A stretch of 64,000 nucleotides of DNA from a virus. The translations under genes and the position numbers were made by a program. This document shows, one piece after another, positions 23,938 to 30,920 of this stretch (positions are counted from its first letter, which is position 1; every line of letters starts with the position of its first letter). The notes under the pieces were generated by a model. The model had not been told where the DNA came from. It saw nothing but the letters and a program-made list of their open reading frames with translations, and searched no databases. The stretch lies in IMG/VR virus record IMGVR_UViG_3300021142_000008, positions 1-64,000 of that record; one strand, 5' to 3'.

Positions 23938-24156
23938 ATGAGTCAAAAGAAATTTTTCCTTCACATTGAAGCTGTAGAAGCTGAAGAAGGTAAAGCAACT
24001 GGTCTCGTTCAAGCTGAGGTAGATGCTCCAGCAGAGATGATGATCCAAGTATTAGCGGATATCTTTACAAAGAATCCTCCGTTATTAATCATGTTTAAAG
24101 CTGCTATAGCTTACATGGAGTTGAAAGATGAAGACGAAGACGATTCTGAGGAATAA
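23938..24156 (+). CDS. Small acidic protein
   Basis: 72 aa from MSQKKFFLHIEAVEAEEGKA. Short helical core and acidic tail (ELKDEDEDDSEE). The start follows an A-rich leader (ACAAAACAAAAAAC). Unknown. Confidence 0.65.
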   Translation: MSQKKFFLHIEAVEAEEGKATGLVQAEVDAPAEMMIQVLADIFTKNPPLLIMFKAAIAYMELKDEDEDDSEE

Positions 24157-24164
24157 AAAACAAC

Positions 24165-24310
24165 AACATTTGATCCCAGGTGCCGTGTCGTATTAATAAG
24201 ATGTCACAGCGGGTGAGTTAGTACCCGAAAAGATGGAGAGAAACCACTGAGTAAGCGAATCCTACAAGATTGAATTCTGACTTAGAAACATAATCCCTGG
24301 GGTAAATGTT
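24165..24310 (+). ncRNA. Candidate structured RNA, cloverleaf-like
   Basis: Long closing helix: AACATTT (24165-24171)/AAATGTT (24304-24310) plus CCCAGG/CCTGGG. Inside are CGGGT-(8)-ACCCG and CTGAGT/ACTTAG with AATC/GATT at its tip, plus a weak GTG/CAC arm. No tRNA T-loop is present. The 3' end abuts a promoter (24312) for the next gene. Confidence 0.58.
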
Positions 24311-24311
24311 G

Positions 24312-24319
24312 TATATTTG
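24312..24319 (+). promoter_or_regulatory. Bacteroidota-type -7 promoter box
   Basis: TATATTTG 24 nt before ATG at 24343, immediately after a structured RNA. No clear -33 match. Confidence 0.5.
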
Positions 24320-24342
24320 TAAACTTTTAAAGTACAGAAAGT

Positions 24343-24672
24343 ATGGCTTCAAAAACTTATCACATAGGTGATAGAGAAGAAAAACTAGATCATGACTATA
24401 CGATAGTTGTGACTGAGAATGATAATAACACCACGTATGTTTTATCCAGAAGTGAAAGCTCACACTGGAGTGAACATGCGCGTGGTGAAGAACTTCTCAC
24501 TCTTGTAGATGATGGAAATGGCTACAAGTTTAAAGAAAAGATCGGTAGGGCAGTGGATTACGCTCAGTTCGCTGAGTTGTATATTCTTATACAGTTTATC
24601 AATAAGATGTATAGTAACAAACCTGTCTATATCGGAACCATTTCCGAAACAACCTTCATTACGGATTTTTAA
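24343..24672 (+). CDS. Hypothetical protein
   Basis: 109 aa, beta-rich N-terminal half (DHDYTIVVTENDNNTTYVLS) and a helical C-terminal half. First gene of a unit that continues into the membrane-protein cluster. Unknown. Confidence 0.68.
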   Translation: MASKTYHIGDREEKLDHDYTIVVTENDNNTTYVLSRSESSHWSEHARGEELLTLVDDGNGYKFKEKIGRAVDYAQFAELYILIQFINKMYSNKPVYIGTISETTFITDF

Positions 24673-24681
24673 AACACATAT

Positions 24682-24939
24682 ATGAAGAATTATCTTTACT
24701 GGCTCGGAAGAGTCTTTGAGCTGGGCTTATTAGCTGTGCTCACATTGTTAGTAATTAAAGCTGGCTTTGGCTTTATGAGTAAGAAAGACACGTTATTGAA
24801 CATAGCGGGTACTTTTATTGTTCTGTTTGGTTGTTTATCAAGTGGTTTTTACGCTTGGTGGGTGGCACATAGAATACTTATTCGTATAGAAAAAAGCGAA
24901 AAAGAGGAAGAAGGAGGACCTGATAAATCATGTTTGTAA
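24682..24939 (+). CDS. Two-pass membrane protein
   Basis: 85 aa. Hydrophobic helices at about residues 12-30 and 38-62, with a charged C-terminus (RIEKSEKEEEGGPDKS). Overlaps the next membrane gene by 10 nt. Part of a four-gene envelope cluster around an SPFH protein. Confidence 0.7.
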   Translation: MKNYLYWLGRVFELGLLAVLTLLVIKAGFGFMSKKDTLLNIAGTFIVLFGCLSSGFYAWWVAHRILIRIEKSEKEEEGGPDKSCL

Positions 24940-25184
24940 TCCTTTACCTTATTATATCAGCCATGTTTTTAGGAATATCTATCACTGTGTTAAAACATAA
25001 CATAGACAATGATAAATATTTTTATGAAGATAGTTGGGGTTCTTTTAAGAAAGATGGTCTTGATTATCAAATACGTTGGTACGTTGTGATATGTTTAGTA
25101 TTACTAGTATTAGCATGGCCTTTCTTCATTCCTTGTTATTTATTTTATCTTTTTGGAGCTAAGCTGGCCAAGAAGTTTTTATAA
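24930..25184 (+). CDS. Two-pass membrane protein
   Basis: 84 aa. Hydrophobic helices at the N-terminus (LYLIISAMFLGISITVL) and near residues 52-75 (YVVICLVLLVLAWPFFIPC). Same envelope cluster. Confidence 0.7.
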   Translation: MFVILYLIISAMFLGISITVLKHNIDNDKYFYEDSWGSFKKDGLDYQIRWYVVICLVLLVLAWPFFIPCYLFYLFGAKLAKKFL

Positions 25185-25230
25185 AAAAAGAAGCTTAATT
25201 ATTTATTAATCATCAAAAACAAAACAAAAG

Positions 25231-26094
25231 ATGAAAAAGTTTGGATCGTTATTAGTGTTAATCGCTGTTATATTTACAGCTTGTACAAATGTTGGACCTA
25301 CAGAAGTTGGGTTCATGATCAGTAATTCAGGAAACTATCGTGGTATCGACAGTCTTCCTACCGTTAGTGGCTGGAATTTTTACACTCCAGGGTTTAACCA
25401 CATAGTGACTATGCCTACAACACAACAGCATGTTGTTTGGAGTGAAGGAGCTGGTGAAGGTGAAGCTGAAGGACAGCACATCACTGTAGCTTGTTCTGGT
25501 GGCGCGGGCTTTAAGATGGACGTAGGTCTTAACTATAGACTTAATCCATTCAAAGCTTCTAAAGTTTATCTTAAGTATAAAACAGATGATTTAGAAAAGA
25601 TAACTGAAGGATATTTACGTAATGTTGTTAGAGGAAGTATGCAGGACATATCTGGTCATATAACAGTGGATAGTATATTAACAAATCTACCTGGATATGA
25701 ACAAGCTGTAAGAGATCTTGTTGGTAAACGTTTTGAATCTGAAGGATTTATATTAGATAACTTTAGTATTCTTAAACAACCTACACCTACAGATCCTGAT
25801 CTGGCTAAAATGATTGGTGAAAAGATCAAAGCTAAACAAGATGCTGAAAAGAGTGTTACCGAGTTACAGAAGAGTGTAGCGGAAGCTAATAAAAAGATAG
25901 CTGATGCAAGAGGTGACTCTGCTTCAAGAGTTATTAGAGCTCAGTCTGAAGCTAAAGAAATCTTAGTGAAGCAAGAAGCTTTAAGACAATCACCACAGTA
26001 TGTAGAACTTGTTAAAGCGCAACGCTGGGATGGACATTTGAGTGCTGTACAAGGAGGTGGATCTGGTATGATACTTCAACTTAAACAACCTTAA
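25231..26094 (+). CDS. SPFH/prohibitin-like lipoprotein
   Basis: 287 aa. Signal peptide with lipobox (LLVLIAVIFTAC, Cys near residue 18), then an SPFH (Band 7) domain: GPTEVGFMISN, GWNFYTPGFN, beta strands with MDVGLNYRLNP, and a helical stretch (KIKAKQDAEKSVTELQKSV) rich in Ala/Lys/Glu, as in prohibitin coiled coils. SPFH proteins form membrane-bound ring scaffolds. Its neighbours are small membrane proteins. Possible roles are envelope protection or modulation of host membrane proteases; inference. Confidence 0.78.
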   Translation: MKKFGSLLVLIAVIFTACTNVGPTEVGFMISNSGNYRGIDSLPTVSGWNFYTPGFNHIVTMPTTQQHVVWSEGAGEGEAEGQHITVACSGGAGFKMDVGLNYRLNPFKASKVYLKYKTDDLEKITEGYLRNVVRGSMQDISGHITVDSILTNLPGYEQAVRDLVGKRFESEGFILDNFSILKQPTPTDPDLAKMIGEKIKAKQDAEKSVTELQKSVAEANKKIADARGDSASRVIRAQSEAKEILVKQEALRQSPQYVELVKAQRWDGHLSAVQGGGSGMILQLKQP

Positions 26095-26096
26095 TC

Positions 26097-26372
26097 ATGG
26101 GAGTAGCAGCGTTTATTATTACAGTCATCCTGGTTCTTGGATTCTTATGGAAAGTATATAAGACACCAACCTGGAGAAAAAAGTTTGTAGAAAATCTTGA
26201 AGAGTTTGATGCTCCTCTTGGAGCTATTGTAGTTCTAATAGGTATTATATATGCTTTAGTACTTCTTACATTATTTTTCCCTGTGTTTATGATTTCTTTA
26301 TTTATCCTCGCATTTGTTGGAGGATATATGGGGTATAAGATTCATAAGAAACACGAAGAAGAAAATAATTAA
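26097..26372 (+). CDS. Two- to three-pass membrane protein
   Basis: 91 aa. Hydrophobic helices at residues 4-20 and in the second half (LGAIVVLIGIIYALVLLTLF, followed by a third segment). Two nt after the SPFH gene, so coupled to it; followed by a terminator. Confidence 0.72.
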   Translation: MGVAAFIITVILVLGFLWKVYKTPTWRKKFVENLEEFDAPLGAIVVLIGIIYALVLLTLFFPVFMISLFILAFVGGYMGYKIHKKHEEENN

Positions 26373-26375
26373 TCA

Positions 26376-26403
26376 AAACCTGGGCTAAAATCCGGGTTTT
26401 ACA
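26376..26403 (+). terminator. Terminator hairpin
   Basis: AAAACCtGG / CCgGGTTTT around GCTAAAAT, just after the SPFH cluster. The T-run is the 3' arm itself. Confidence 0.6.
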
Positions 26404-26415
26404 ATCTATAAAAAG

Positions 26416-26649
26416 ATGTTCCAACCAAAGAAATCAAAGATTGAACACTTAAACGAGCGTTCAGAGAACGTTATCAATGTGTTCACCGAGACAGTTAATA
26501 GTTTAAAAACTATCAACGAAGAAATTGACAGCCATAAAGCTGAAAAGCTCGCTGAAAAAGCTAAGCTTGAATCTCATATAGAAACTCTGGAAGAAAGATC
26601 TAAGGCTAATACCCTTGTGATAAACAACATCCAGAAGATATTTTCGTAA
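26416..26649 (+). CDS. Small coiled-coil protein
   Basis: 77 aa. Almost entirely a charged coiled coil (EEIDSHKAEKLAEKAKLESH). Unknown. Confidence 0.65.
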   Translation: MFQPKKSKIEHLNERSENVINVFTETVNSLKTINEEIDSHKAEKLAEKAKLESHIETLEERSKANTLVINNIQKIFS

Positions 26650-26653
26650 GAAT

Positions 26654-26713
26654 AAGAACACGTTAATACCGAATTAACTAAAAGGGCGGGAGAGTGATCT
26701 CTCGTTCTTTTCT
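26654..26713 (+). ncRNA. Candidate small structured RNA
   Basis: Closing stem AAGAAC (26654-26659)/GTTCTT (26704-26709), with two hairpins GTTAAT/ATTAAC and GAGAG-TGAT-CTCTC; TTTT follows. Starts 4 nt after a stop codon. Confidence 0.5.
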
Positions 26714-26937
26714 ATTTTCCCTGCTGATAAGCAAACAGATGATAACAAATGTTAAACGATGGATAGTAGATAAGTGCCCCATCATCTATTTATATAGAAA
26801 ATGCTGAACAGGATTACTAGAATCTACATCAAGAGTAGAGCTGTTTATAGTGGACAGATGTGGTTAAGGCTACTCTTATGGAGTGACGGATGAAATATCT
26901 CCCCACACATTCAGAATCTTGAACTGACAGGGAAAAT
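26714..26937 (+). ncRNA. Large candidate structured RNA
   Basis: Perfect 10-bp closing stem ATTTTCCCTG (26714-26723)/CAGGGAAAAT (26928-26937). Inner elements: GAGTAG/CTACTC with CTGT/ACAG inside, GGAG/CTCC, and possibly crossing helices near 26758-26788 (GATGG/CCATC with TAGAT/ATCTA). At 224 nt it is the largest of the folded RNAs in this region. Confidence 0.55.
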
Positions 26938-26950
26938 TTCTTAAGGGAAA

Positions 26951-27004
26951 TTAAGGTGGAGATGGATCCATCAGTTGTCTAAAGTTCTCATTAAGACACC
27001 CTTA
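26951..27004 (+). ncRNA. Candidate small structured RNA
   Basis: TAAGG-TG pairs with CA-CCTTA (one bulge), enclosing GATGgatcCATC and a TGTCT/AGACA helix. Followed 35 nt later by the initiator-like tRNA. Confidence 0.42.
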
Positions 27005-27039
27005 TTAGGTTTGGCCCACTTGTACCTTGAACAGGTGTC

Positions 27040-27111
27040 CGGGGAGTAGCGCAGCGGTAGCGCAGGGCCCGGATAAGGCCTTGGTGGTAGGTTCGACTCC
27101 TACCTCCCCAA
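27040..27111 (+). tRNA. Initiator-like tRNA with abnormal anticodon loop
   Basis: Acceptor CGGGGAG/CTCCCCA with the unpaired C1-A72 that marks bacterial initiator tRNAs; D-arm GCGC/GCGC; T-arm GTAGG-TTCGACT-CCTAC. The anticodon stem GGGCC/GGCCT pairs, but the loop is CGGATAA: position 33 is G rather than the universal T, and the anticodon position reads GAT instead of CAT. Sense decoding looks doubtful. Confidence 0.65.
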
Positions 27112-27237
27112 CGATATGTTCGTCTTTTTTTTGAGAACAGCTCCTTCTATTCTTAGAGGGAGCTCTATTTTAAAAAGATGAAAAAGAAATAGGTTTGCTC
27201 AGCGTGTACCTTAAACATGACCTCAGAAAAGGGGATA

Positions 27238-27307
27238 TACACATTAGCTCAGTTGGTTAGAGTATCGCTCATCGCGAGGGTCTTTGGTTCGAGTCCAAGA
27301 TGTCTAT
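27238..27307 (+). tRNA. tRNA-Met-like (CAT) with shortened anticodon arm
   Basis: Acceptor TACACAT/ATGTCTA (one mismatch), D-arm GCTC/GAGT, T-arm TTTGG-TTCGAGT-CCAAG, variable GGGTC. The anticodon arm is TCGC-TCATC-GCGA: four pairs and a five-nt loop instead of 5+7, i.e. four nt short. CAT lies in the loop. May be degenerate or have a non-decoding role. Confidence 0.6.
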
Positions 27308-27339
27308 CGAATTATTTTTTAACAACAAAAACAAAATCT

Positions 27340-27585
27340 ATGTTAGATGATGTAACAACAAAAAGACTTGTATGGAACACCATACTTTTCTTACTACTAA
27401 GCACAGTTATGGCTTACATCCCTTTATGGGGAACAGACTATCCGTATGTATGGATAACAATGACTATTATAATGGTTATGATTCTTGGTGTCTGTATTGG
27501 TGAGCTTCTTGTAAGATGGAAGTTTGCGTATAAAGAACACAAAAAAAAACAAAGGGAAAGTAACCCTATTCTAAAGAAAGTATAA
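27340..27585 (+). CDS. Two-pass membrane protein
   Basis: 81 aa from MLDDVTTKRLVWNTILFLLL; an upstream frame to 27217 runs through the tRNA and is rejected. Hydrophobic helices at ~12-30 and ~37-60, then a basic tail (YKEHKKKQRESN). Confidence 0.68.
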   Translation: MLDDVTTKRLVWNTILFLLLSTVMAYIPLWGTDYPYVWITMTIIMVMILGVCIGELLVRWKFAYKEHKKKQRESNPILKKV

Positions 27586-27649
27586 GAATATAAGGACACA
27601 TTATTAAAAATCAAACAGTTTAGTCTTGGCTCGGTTAAAGTGGATTCTT

Positions 27650-27680
27650 TTTGGGTGTGTCCTTTTTTCTTTTATCTTTG
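27650..27680 (+). promoter_or_regulatory. Promoter of the tRNA-like/tmRNA unit
   Basis: TTTG (27650-27653), 19 nt, TATCTTTG (27673-27680): full match to the Bacteroidota promoter. The RNA at 27691 begins 10 nt later. Confidence 0.75.
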
Positions 27681-27690
27681 TATTCTAAAT

Positions 27691-27817
27691 GGGGGATTAG
27701 CTTAATTGGTAAACGTTCTATCCGATGTATATCGTTGCAAAAGGTCTACGATTGGATAAGCATGGAGAGCGCAGGTGTGAAATCCTGAGATAAATGGTTC
27801 GACTCCTTTGTTCCCCA
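27691..27817 (+). tRNA. tRNA-like RNA with enlarged D-arm
   Basis: Acceptor GGGGGAT/GTTCCCC (two wobble pairs) and T-loop TTCGACT with stem AATGG/CCTTT (one mismatch). Between TAGCTTAATTGG and the distal D-arm (GGAGAGC) are about 50 extra nt forming TATCC...ATCGT/ACGAT...GGATA. The anticodon-like arm CAGG-TGTGAAAT-CCTG has an 8-nt loop. Same design as the RNA at 19854. Directly behind a strong promoter and ahead of the tmRNA. Confidence 0.5.
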
Positions 27818-27887
27818 CACAGCTGTTAGCAAGGTTTAGCTTATAAGAAAAAACCAAGCGGTTGGTAGTTCCGATAACTACCGTCAT

Positions 27888-28657
27888 GGGCCAGTCAGGC
27901 ATTTGATCCGGGTACGAAGGGTAGTATTACATGTAGAGATATGGCGTTGATTCTCTTTAATCGTTACGCAAAAGTTAAATGACAACACAGTTGATCATCA
28001 AGAAATGGGAGCTAAAATCATCAACATGGCCTTCGCTGGTCGTAGAGTGATGGCAGCAGCCTAATATCCCCAGGGATATTTTCTTCCCCTGCCAACTTGG
28101 GTGGAACAGTAAGTTGGAAAAATTGAGGACTCCCTTAATAGTCTTGGCTGACCAAGAACGTCTTAGTTAGTGATATAGGGGGTGAAACACTAACAAAAAG
28201 TTTGTGAGTTCTAAAACTCTCTGGTGGATGTTGTACTAACCAGTACAGCCCTTTACTAATCAGTAGCAGTGATCCGGATTTATCCGTACAGGTCTGACAG
28301 ATTAACCTCATGCTTCTGTGGACAGATAAGCTAAACATGTGAGACGTTGGTATTATTGCTTTTACGCGGAGACACGGGTTGAGTTGAGCCCCTTATAACA
28401 GGAATGTTGTATGAAACACTGGATGAATTGCTGGAAAGCCTAGGGTTGTGAACCTAGGTCAATCAGCAGCCAAGCGTAAGATACATCTTACGAAGGTTCA
28501 ACGACTACTGGAGAGATATAGTTCTCTTAATAACCAGAATAGCGTCCAGCACCCAGAACGGGTGAAGATATAGTCTAATCCTCTAGGTAACTAGAGATAG
28601 TTTTTTTAAACATGGAGCTTACTAAAAAAACTTATAAGTCGACTCCCGTCTGGTCCA
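27888..28657 (+). ncRNA. ssrA: Phage tmRNA (split by a group I intron)
   Basis: Transfer-messenger RNA, which rescues stalled ribosomes and tags their products. 5' end GGGCCAG (27888-27894) pairs with CTGGTCC (28650-28656), A73 at 28657. A reading frame of 27 codons follows the conserved GTTAAA (resume codon probably GAC at 27981, stop TAA at 28062-28064); the tag ends VMAAA, matching the AA-ended degrons of bacterial tags. Downstream are the usual hairpin/pseudoknot-like segments and the AAACATG string, then the T-arm ACGGG-T | TCGACT-CCCGT, whose loop is interrupted by an intron (28380-28638). Confidence 0.78.
28380..28638 (+). ncRNA. Group I intron in the tmRNA T-loop
   Basis: 259 nt, no open frame. 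Starts after a U (exon end ...ACGGGT, 28379) and ends in G (28638), as group I introns do. Core present: P4-like ATTGCTGGAAAGCC, then CAGCAGCCAAGC, P7 5' strand in GAAGGTTCAACGACTA and P7 3' strand in GAAGATATAGTC. Removal restores a perfect TTCGACT T-loop. Confidence 0.85.
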
Positions 28658-28663
28658 CACTTC

Positions 28664-28694
28664 AGCCTGGGAGGTATTCTTCCAGGCTTTTTTA
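28664..28694 (+). terminator. Rho-independent terminator of the tmRNA unit
   Basis: AGCCTGG/CCAGGCT stem followed by TTTTTT, seven nt after the tmRNA 3' end. Confidence 0.82.
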
Positions 28695-28709
28695 TTAAAC
28701 CTATATAAA

Positions 28710-29225
28710 ATGATTTTACAAATCGTATTCGTTCTTCTAAGCTTTAAAAACGAAGTGAAAACAGAAGAAATCAAAAAAGAGATTGAGTCTTATTATAAGA
28801 CTTCGGTGACTGTTGTTAATGATCAGTTACCAACAACAGCTTATTATAAACCACGTAATAGGTATAGAGCTGATGAAATCCTAAAATACTTAACTAAAAA
28901 GTATAAAGGAAAAAGAGTGGTGGCTCTTACATCACAAGATATATCTACATCAGGATATGGTGTATATGATTGGGGTGTATTTGGGCTTGGTAGTATTACC
29001 AACAAAGTGTCTATAACATCTACATATAGATTAAAATCTAATAATCTTAAAAACAGAGTGATAAAAGTGTTACTACATGAGATAGGTCATTCGTATGGTT
29101 TATTACATTGTAAGTCTAAGTATCCATGTTTTATGAAAGCTGGAGATCATTCTATCAAAGCTGTAGATAAAGAACCCATGTTTATGTGTTCAGAGTGTAA
29201 AAAAGTATTTTATCATCAAAAATAA
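28710..29225 (+). CDS. Archaemetzincin-like zinc protease
   Basis: 171 aa. Zinc-protease signature HEIGHSYGLLHC (near residues 129-140), followed by C-F-M and a C-terminal CSEC, i.e. the archaemetzincin arrangement HExxHxxGxxHC...CxM...CxxC, with five rather than four residues between the first two Cys. The N-terminus (ILQIVFVLLSF) is hydrophobic and could be a short signal. Archaemetzincins are small metzincin proteases; substrate here unknown. Confidence 0.82.
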   Translation: MILQIVFVLLSFKNEVKTEEIKKEIESYYKTSVTVVNDQLPTTAYYKPRNRYRADEILKYLTKKYKGKRVVALTSQDISTSGYGVYDWGVFGLGSITNKVSITSTYRLKSNNLKNRVIKVLLHEIGHSYGLLHCKSKYPCFMKAGDHSIKAVDKEPMFMCSECKKVFYHQK

Positions 29226-29230
29226 CGTAT

Positions 29231-29764
29231 ATGACGTTCAAAAAAGGCTCCATAGCGAGCGAAACTCAGTTTTATGTAGTGAAAGATGTGACTTCTAAAG
29301 GTCTTGTTCTTATCACAGATAGTAAAGATGAAATAGTAGTTACCCCAGGGTACGCTGCGAAACATCTAGTGTCAGCGGATGCATTCTCTGAAGAGAAAGT
29401 GTTAACGAGAACAGAGATAGCTGATCTGTTTTCTCATTCGACTGGTGTGGCTTTAACAATTAATTTCAACAAACAAGTTAAAGAAGCCGATGTATTAGCT
29501 AGTATCAATGATACGTATCAGAATAGTACACCTGCTGAGCTTCAGAAGAAGCTGAAGAAAGTGGTTAAAGCTGCTTTAGAAGGTGAAGAACGTACAATGA
29601 AAGGTAGACATTTTGGTGGAACCGATGGCTTTGGTCGTATTCATTTCATCGACATGGATGTTGAGTATGATGTGGCAGCTAAAAACGATGCTCGTATGAG
29701 ACTCGTAGATCCGCGTACTATTCAATGGATGATTTTAAGAGGTGTTAAGTACACTGTAAAATAA
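29231..29764 (+). CDS. Hypothetical protein
   Basis: 177 aa. N-terminal beta domain (KKGSIASETQFYVVKDVT), helical middle (AELQKKLKKVVKAALEGEER), C-terminal RHFGGTDGFGRIHFIDMDVE. Five nt after the protease gene. The last part recalls proteins seen repeatedly in large phages, but I cannot name the family. Confidence 0.72.
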   Translation: MTFKKGSIASETQFYVVKDVTSKGLVLITDSKDEIVVTPGYAAKHLVSADAFSEEKVLTRTEIADLFSHSTGVALTINFNKQVKEADVLASINDTYQNSTPAELQKKLKKVVKAALEGEERTMKGRHFGGTDGFGRIHFIDMDVEYDVAAKNDARMRLVDPRTIQWMILRGVKYTVK

Positions 29765-29786
29765 TATTCTGTAGACTATTCAGGCT

Positions 29787-29993
29787 ATGACTAAAATCTT
29801 TAGAATATTCTTTCAAACTATATTCATCATAGCGCTGGTTGTTCTCTTGTTATATCTCATCATTAAAGGATGTATATTCTTTCTGATGTTTTTAATCGGA
29901 GTGTTCACCAGCAAGTTCTTCTGGACTATGATGATGTGGTTTATTATAGGAATAATAGGAATCAGTATTACAGGAGAAAAACCATGGAAATAA
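29787..29993 (+). CDS. Small membrane protein
   Basis: 68 aa, hydrophobic for most of its length (IFIIALVVLLLYLIIKGCIF and a second segment to residue ~62). Six nt before the next ATG. Holin-like in size, but not near the lysozyme gene. Confidence 0.65.
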   Translation: MTKIFRIFFQTIFIIALVVLLLYLIIKGCIFFLMFLIGVFTSKFFWTMMMWFIIGIIGISITGEKPWK

Positions 29994-29999
29994 AAGCTT

Positions 30000-30539
30000 A
30001 TGACAAACGAAGTGTATCAAGATCTTAAACAAAATCATATCAACCATGTATTAAAGATGGTGGGAAAAACCGGTGGGGTCTATCCACATGTAACTATTCT
30101 ATGTGAAAGAGACGGGGAAGAGAAACCAACTGTTGTTCATATTCCTATCCCAGCCAAGTTTATGCAGAACGATGAGACTAAAGATCAGCTCATCAACATT
30201 GTTTTTCCTGAGATATTGGAAGAACTAAAAACAAAGAAACTTATAGTGAAAGCTGTATGTTTCGCGTCCGAAATATGGATAAGAAGATCCACTCCTGAAG
30301 AATATGAAGAAGTGGAAGACTACCACGACATTCCAGTTGATGACGAGGGTATTATTATCATTATTGACGATGAAATAGAAAGCACCACCTACTCATACAA
30401 GCTCGTAAGAGAACAAATGTCTGTTGGTGATGAAGGACTTCAAGGAAAAGTGACAGTTGAAGAAATGGAAAAACCTAAAGTTCTTCCACAAGGACAGGCT
30501 CAAGGTCGCTTTGCGAACCTATATTCACACTTTGCTTAG
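30000..30539 (+). CDS. Hypothetical protein
   Basis: 179 aa, alpha/beta, with an acidic stretch (YEEVEDYHDIPVDDEGIIII). No domain recognised. Confidence 0.7.
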   Translation: MTNEVYQDLKQNHINHVLKMVGKTGGVYPHVTILCERDGEEKPTVVHIPIPAKFMQNDETKDQLINIVFPEILEELKTKKLIVKAVCFASEIWIRRSTPEEYEEVEDYHDIPVDDEGIIIIIDDEIESTTYSYKLVREQMSVGDEGLQGKVTVEEMEKPKVLPQGQAQGRFANLYSHFA

Positions 30540-30571
30540 TATTTTTTAACAATCAAAATAGAAAAAGTACC

Positions 30572-30907
30572 ATGAGTACAACTACTAGAGTTTCGACAGA
30601 GAAACAAAGAGAAATCAACCAGGGGTTGATAGCAGGTGAGTCTATTAAAGATGTAGCTGCTAAAACAGGTGAAACGTACAACGTTGTAGCAAGTTTTCGT
30701 AGAAAATTAGCTGACGCTAAGATTGTTCCACAATTGTATAAAGCCAAAGCTGATCGTAACCAGCCTATAGCAAAAGCTAAAAGAGTGTGGAAAACAGAAG
30801 CTCCAACCAACGGATTGGTGTTGAAGGTGAATGGTGTAGTTTTTAATATCAACGATGCTACGAGCGTTAACGTTAGCAAAGATGGTGTGGAAGTAACAAC
30901 TAATTAA
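30572..30907 (+). CDS. Helix-turn-helix-like protein
   Basis: 111 aa. Residues ~10-46 read as a resolvase/Myb-type helix-turn-helix (QREINQGLIAGESIKDVAAK, then NVVASFRRKLADAKI); the rest is a small beta domain (VLKVNGVVFNINDATSVNVS). Probably DNA-binding regulator. Confidence 0.68.
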   Translation: MSTTTRVSTEKQREINQGLIAGESIKDVAAKTGETYNVVASFRRKLADAKIVPQLYKAKADRNQPIAKAKRVWKTEAPTNGLVLKVNGVVFNINDATSVNVSKDGVEVTTN

Positions 30908-30920
30908 ACCTTAGGCGCTT

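Noticed and set aside
27217-27339. N-terminal extension of the 27340 membrane protein
   Set aside because: It translates a tRNA gene.
28135-28338. Leftward 67-aa frame inside tmRNA
   Set aside because: Lies inside a structured RNA gene; shadow.
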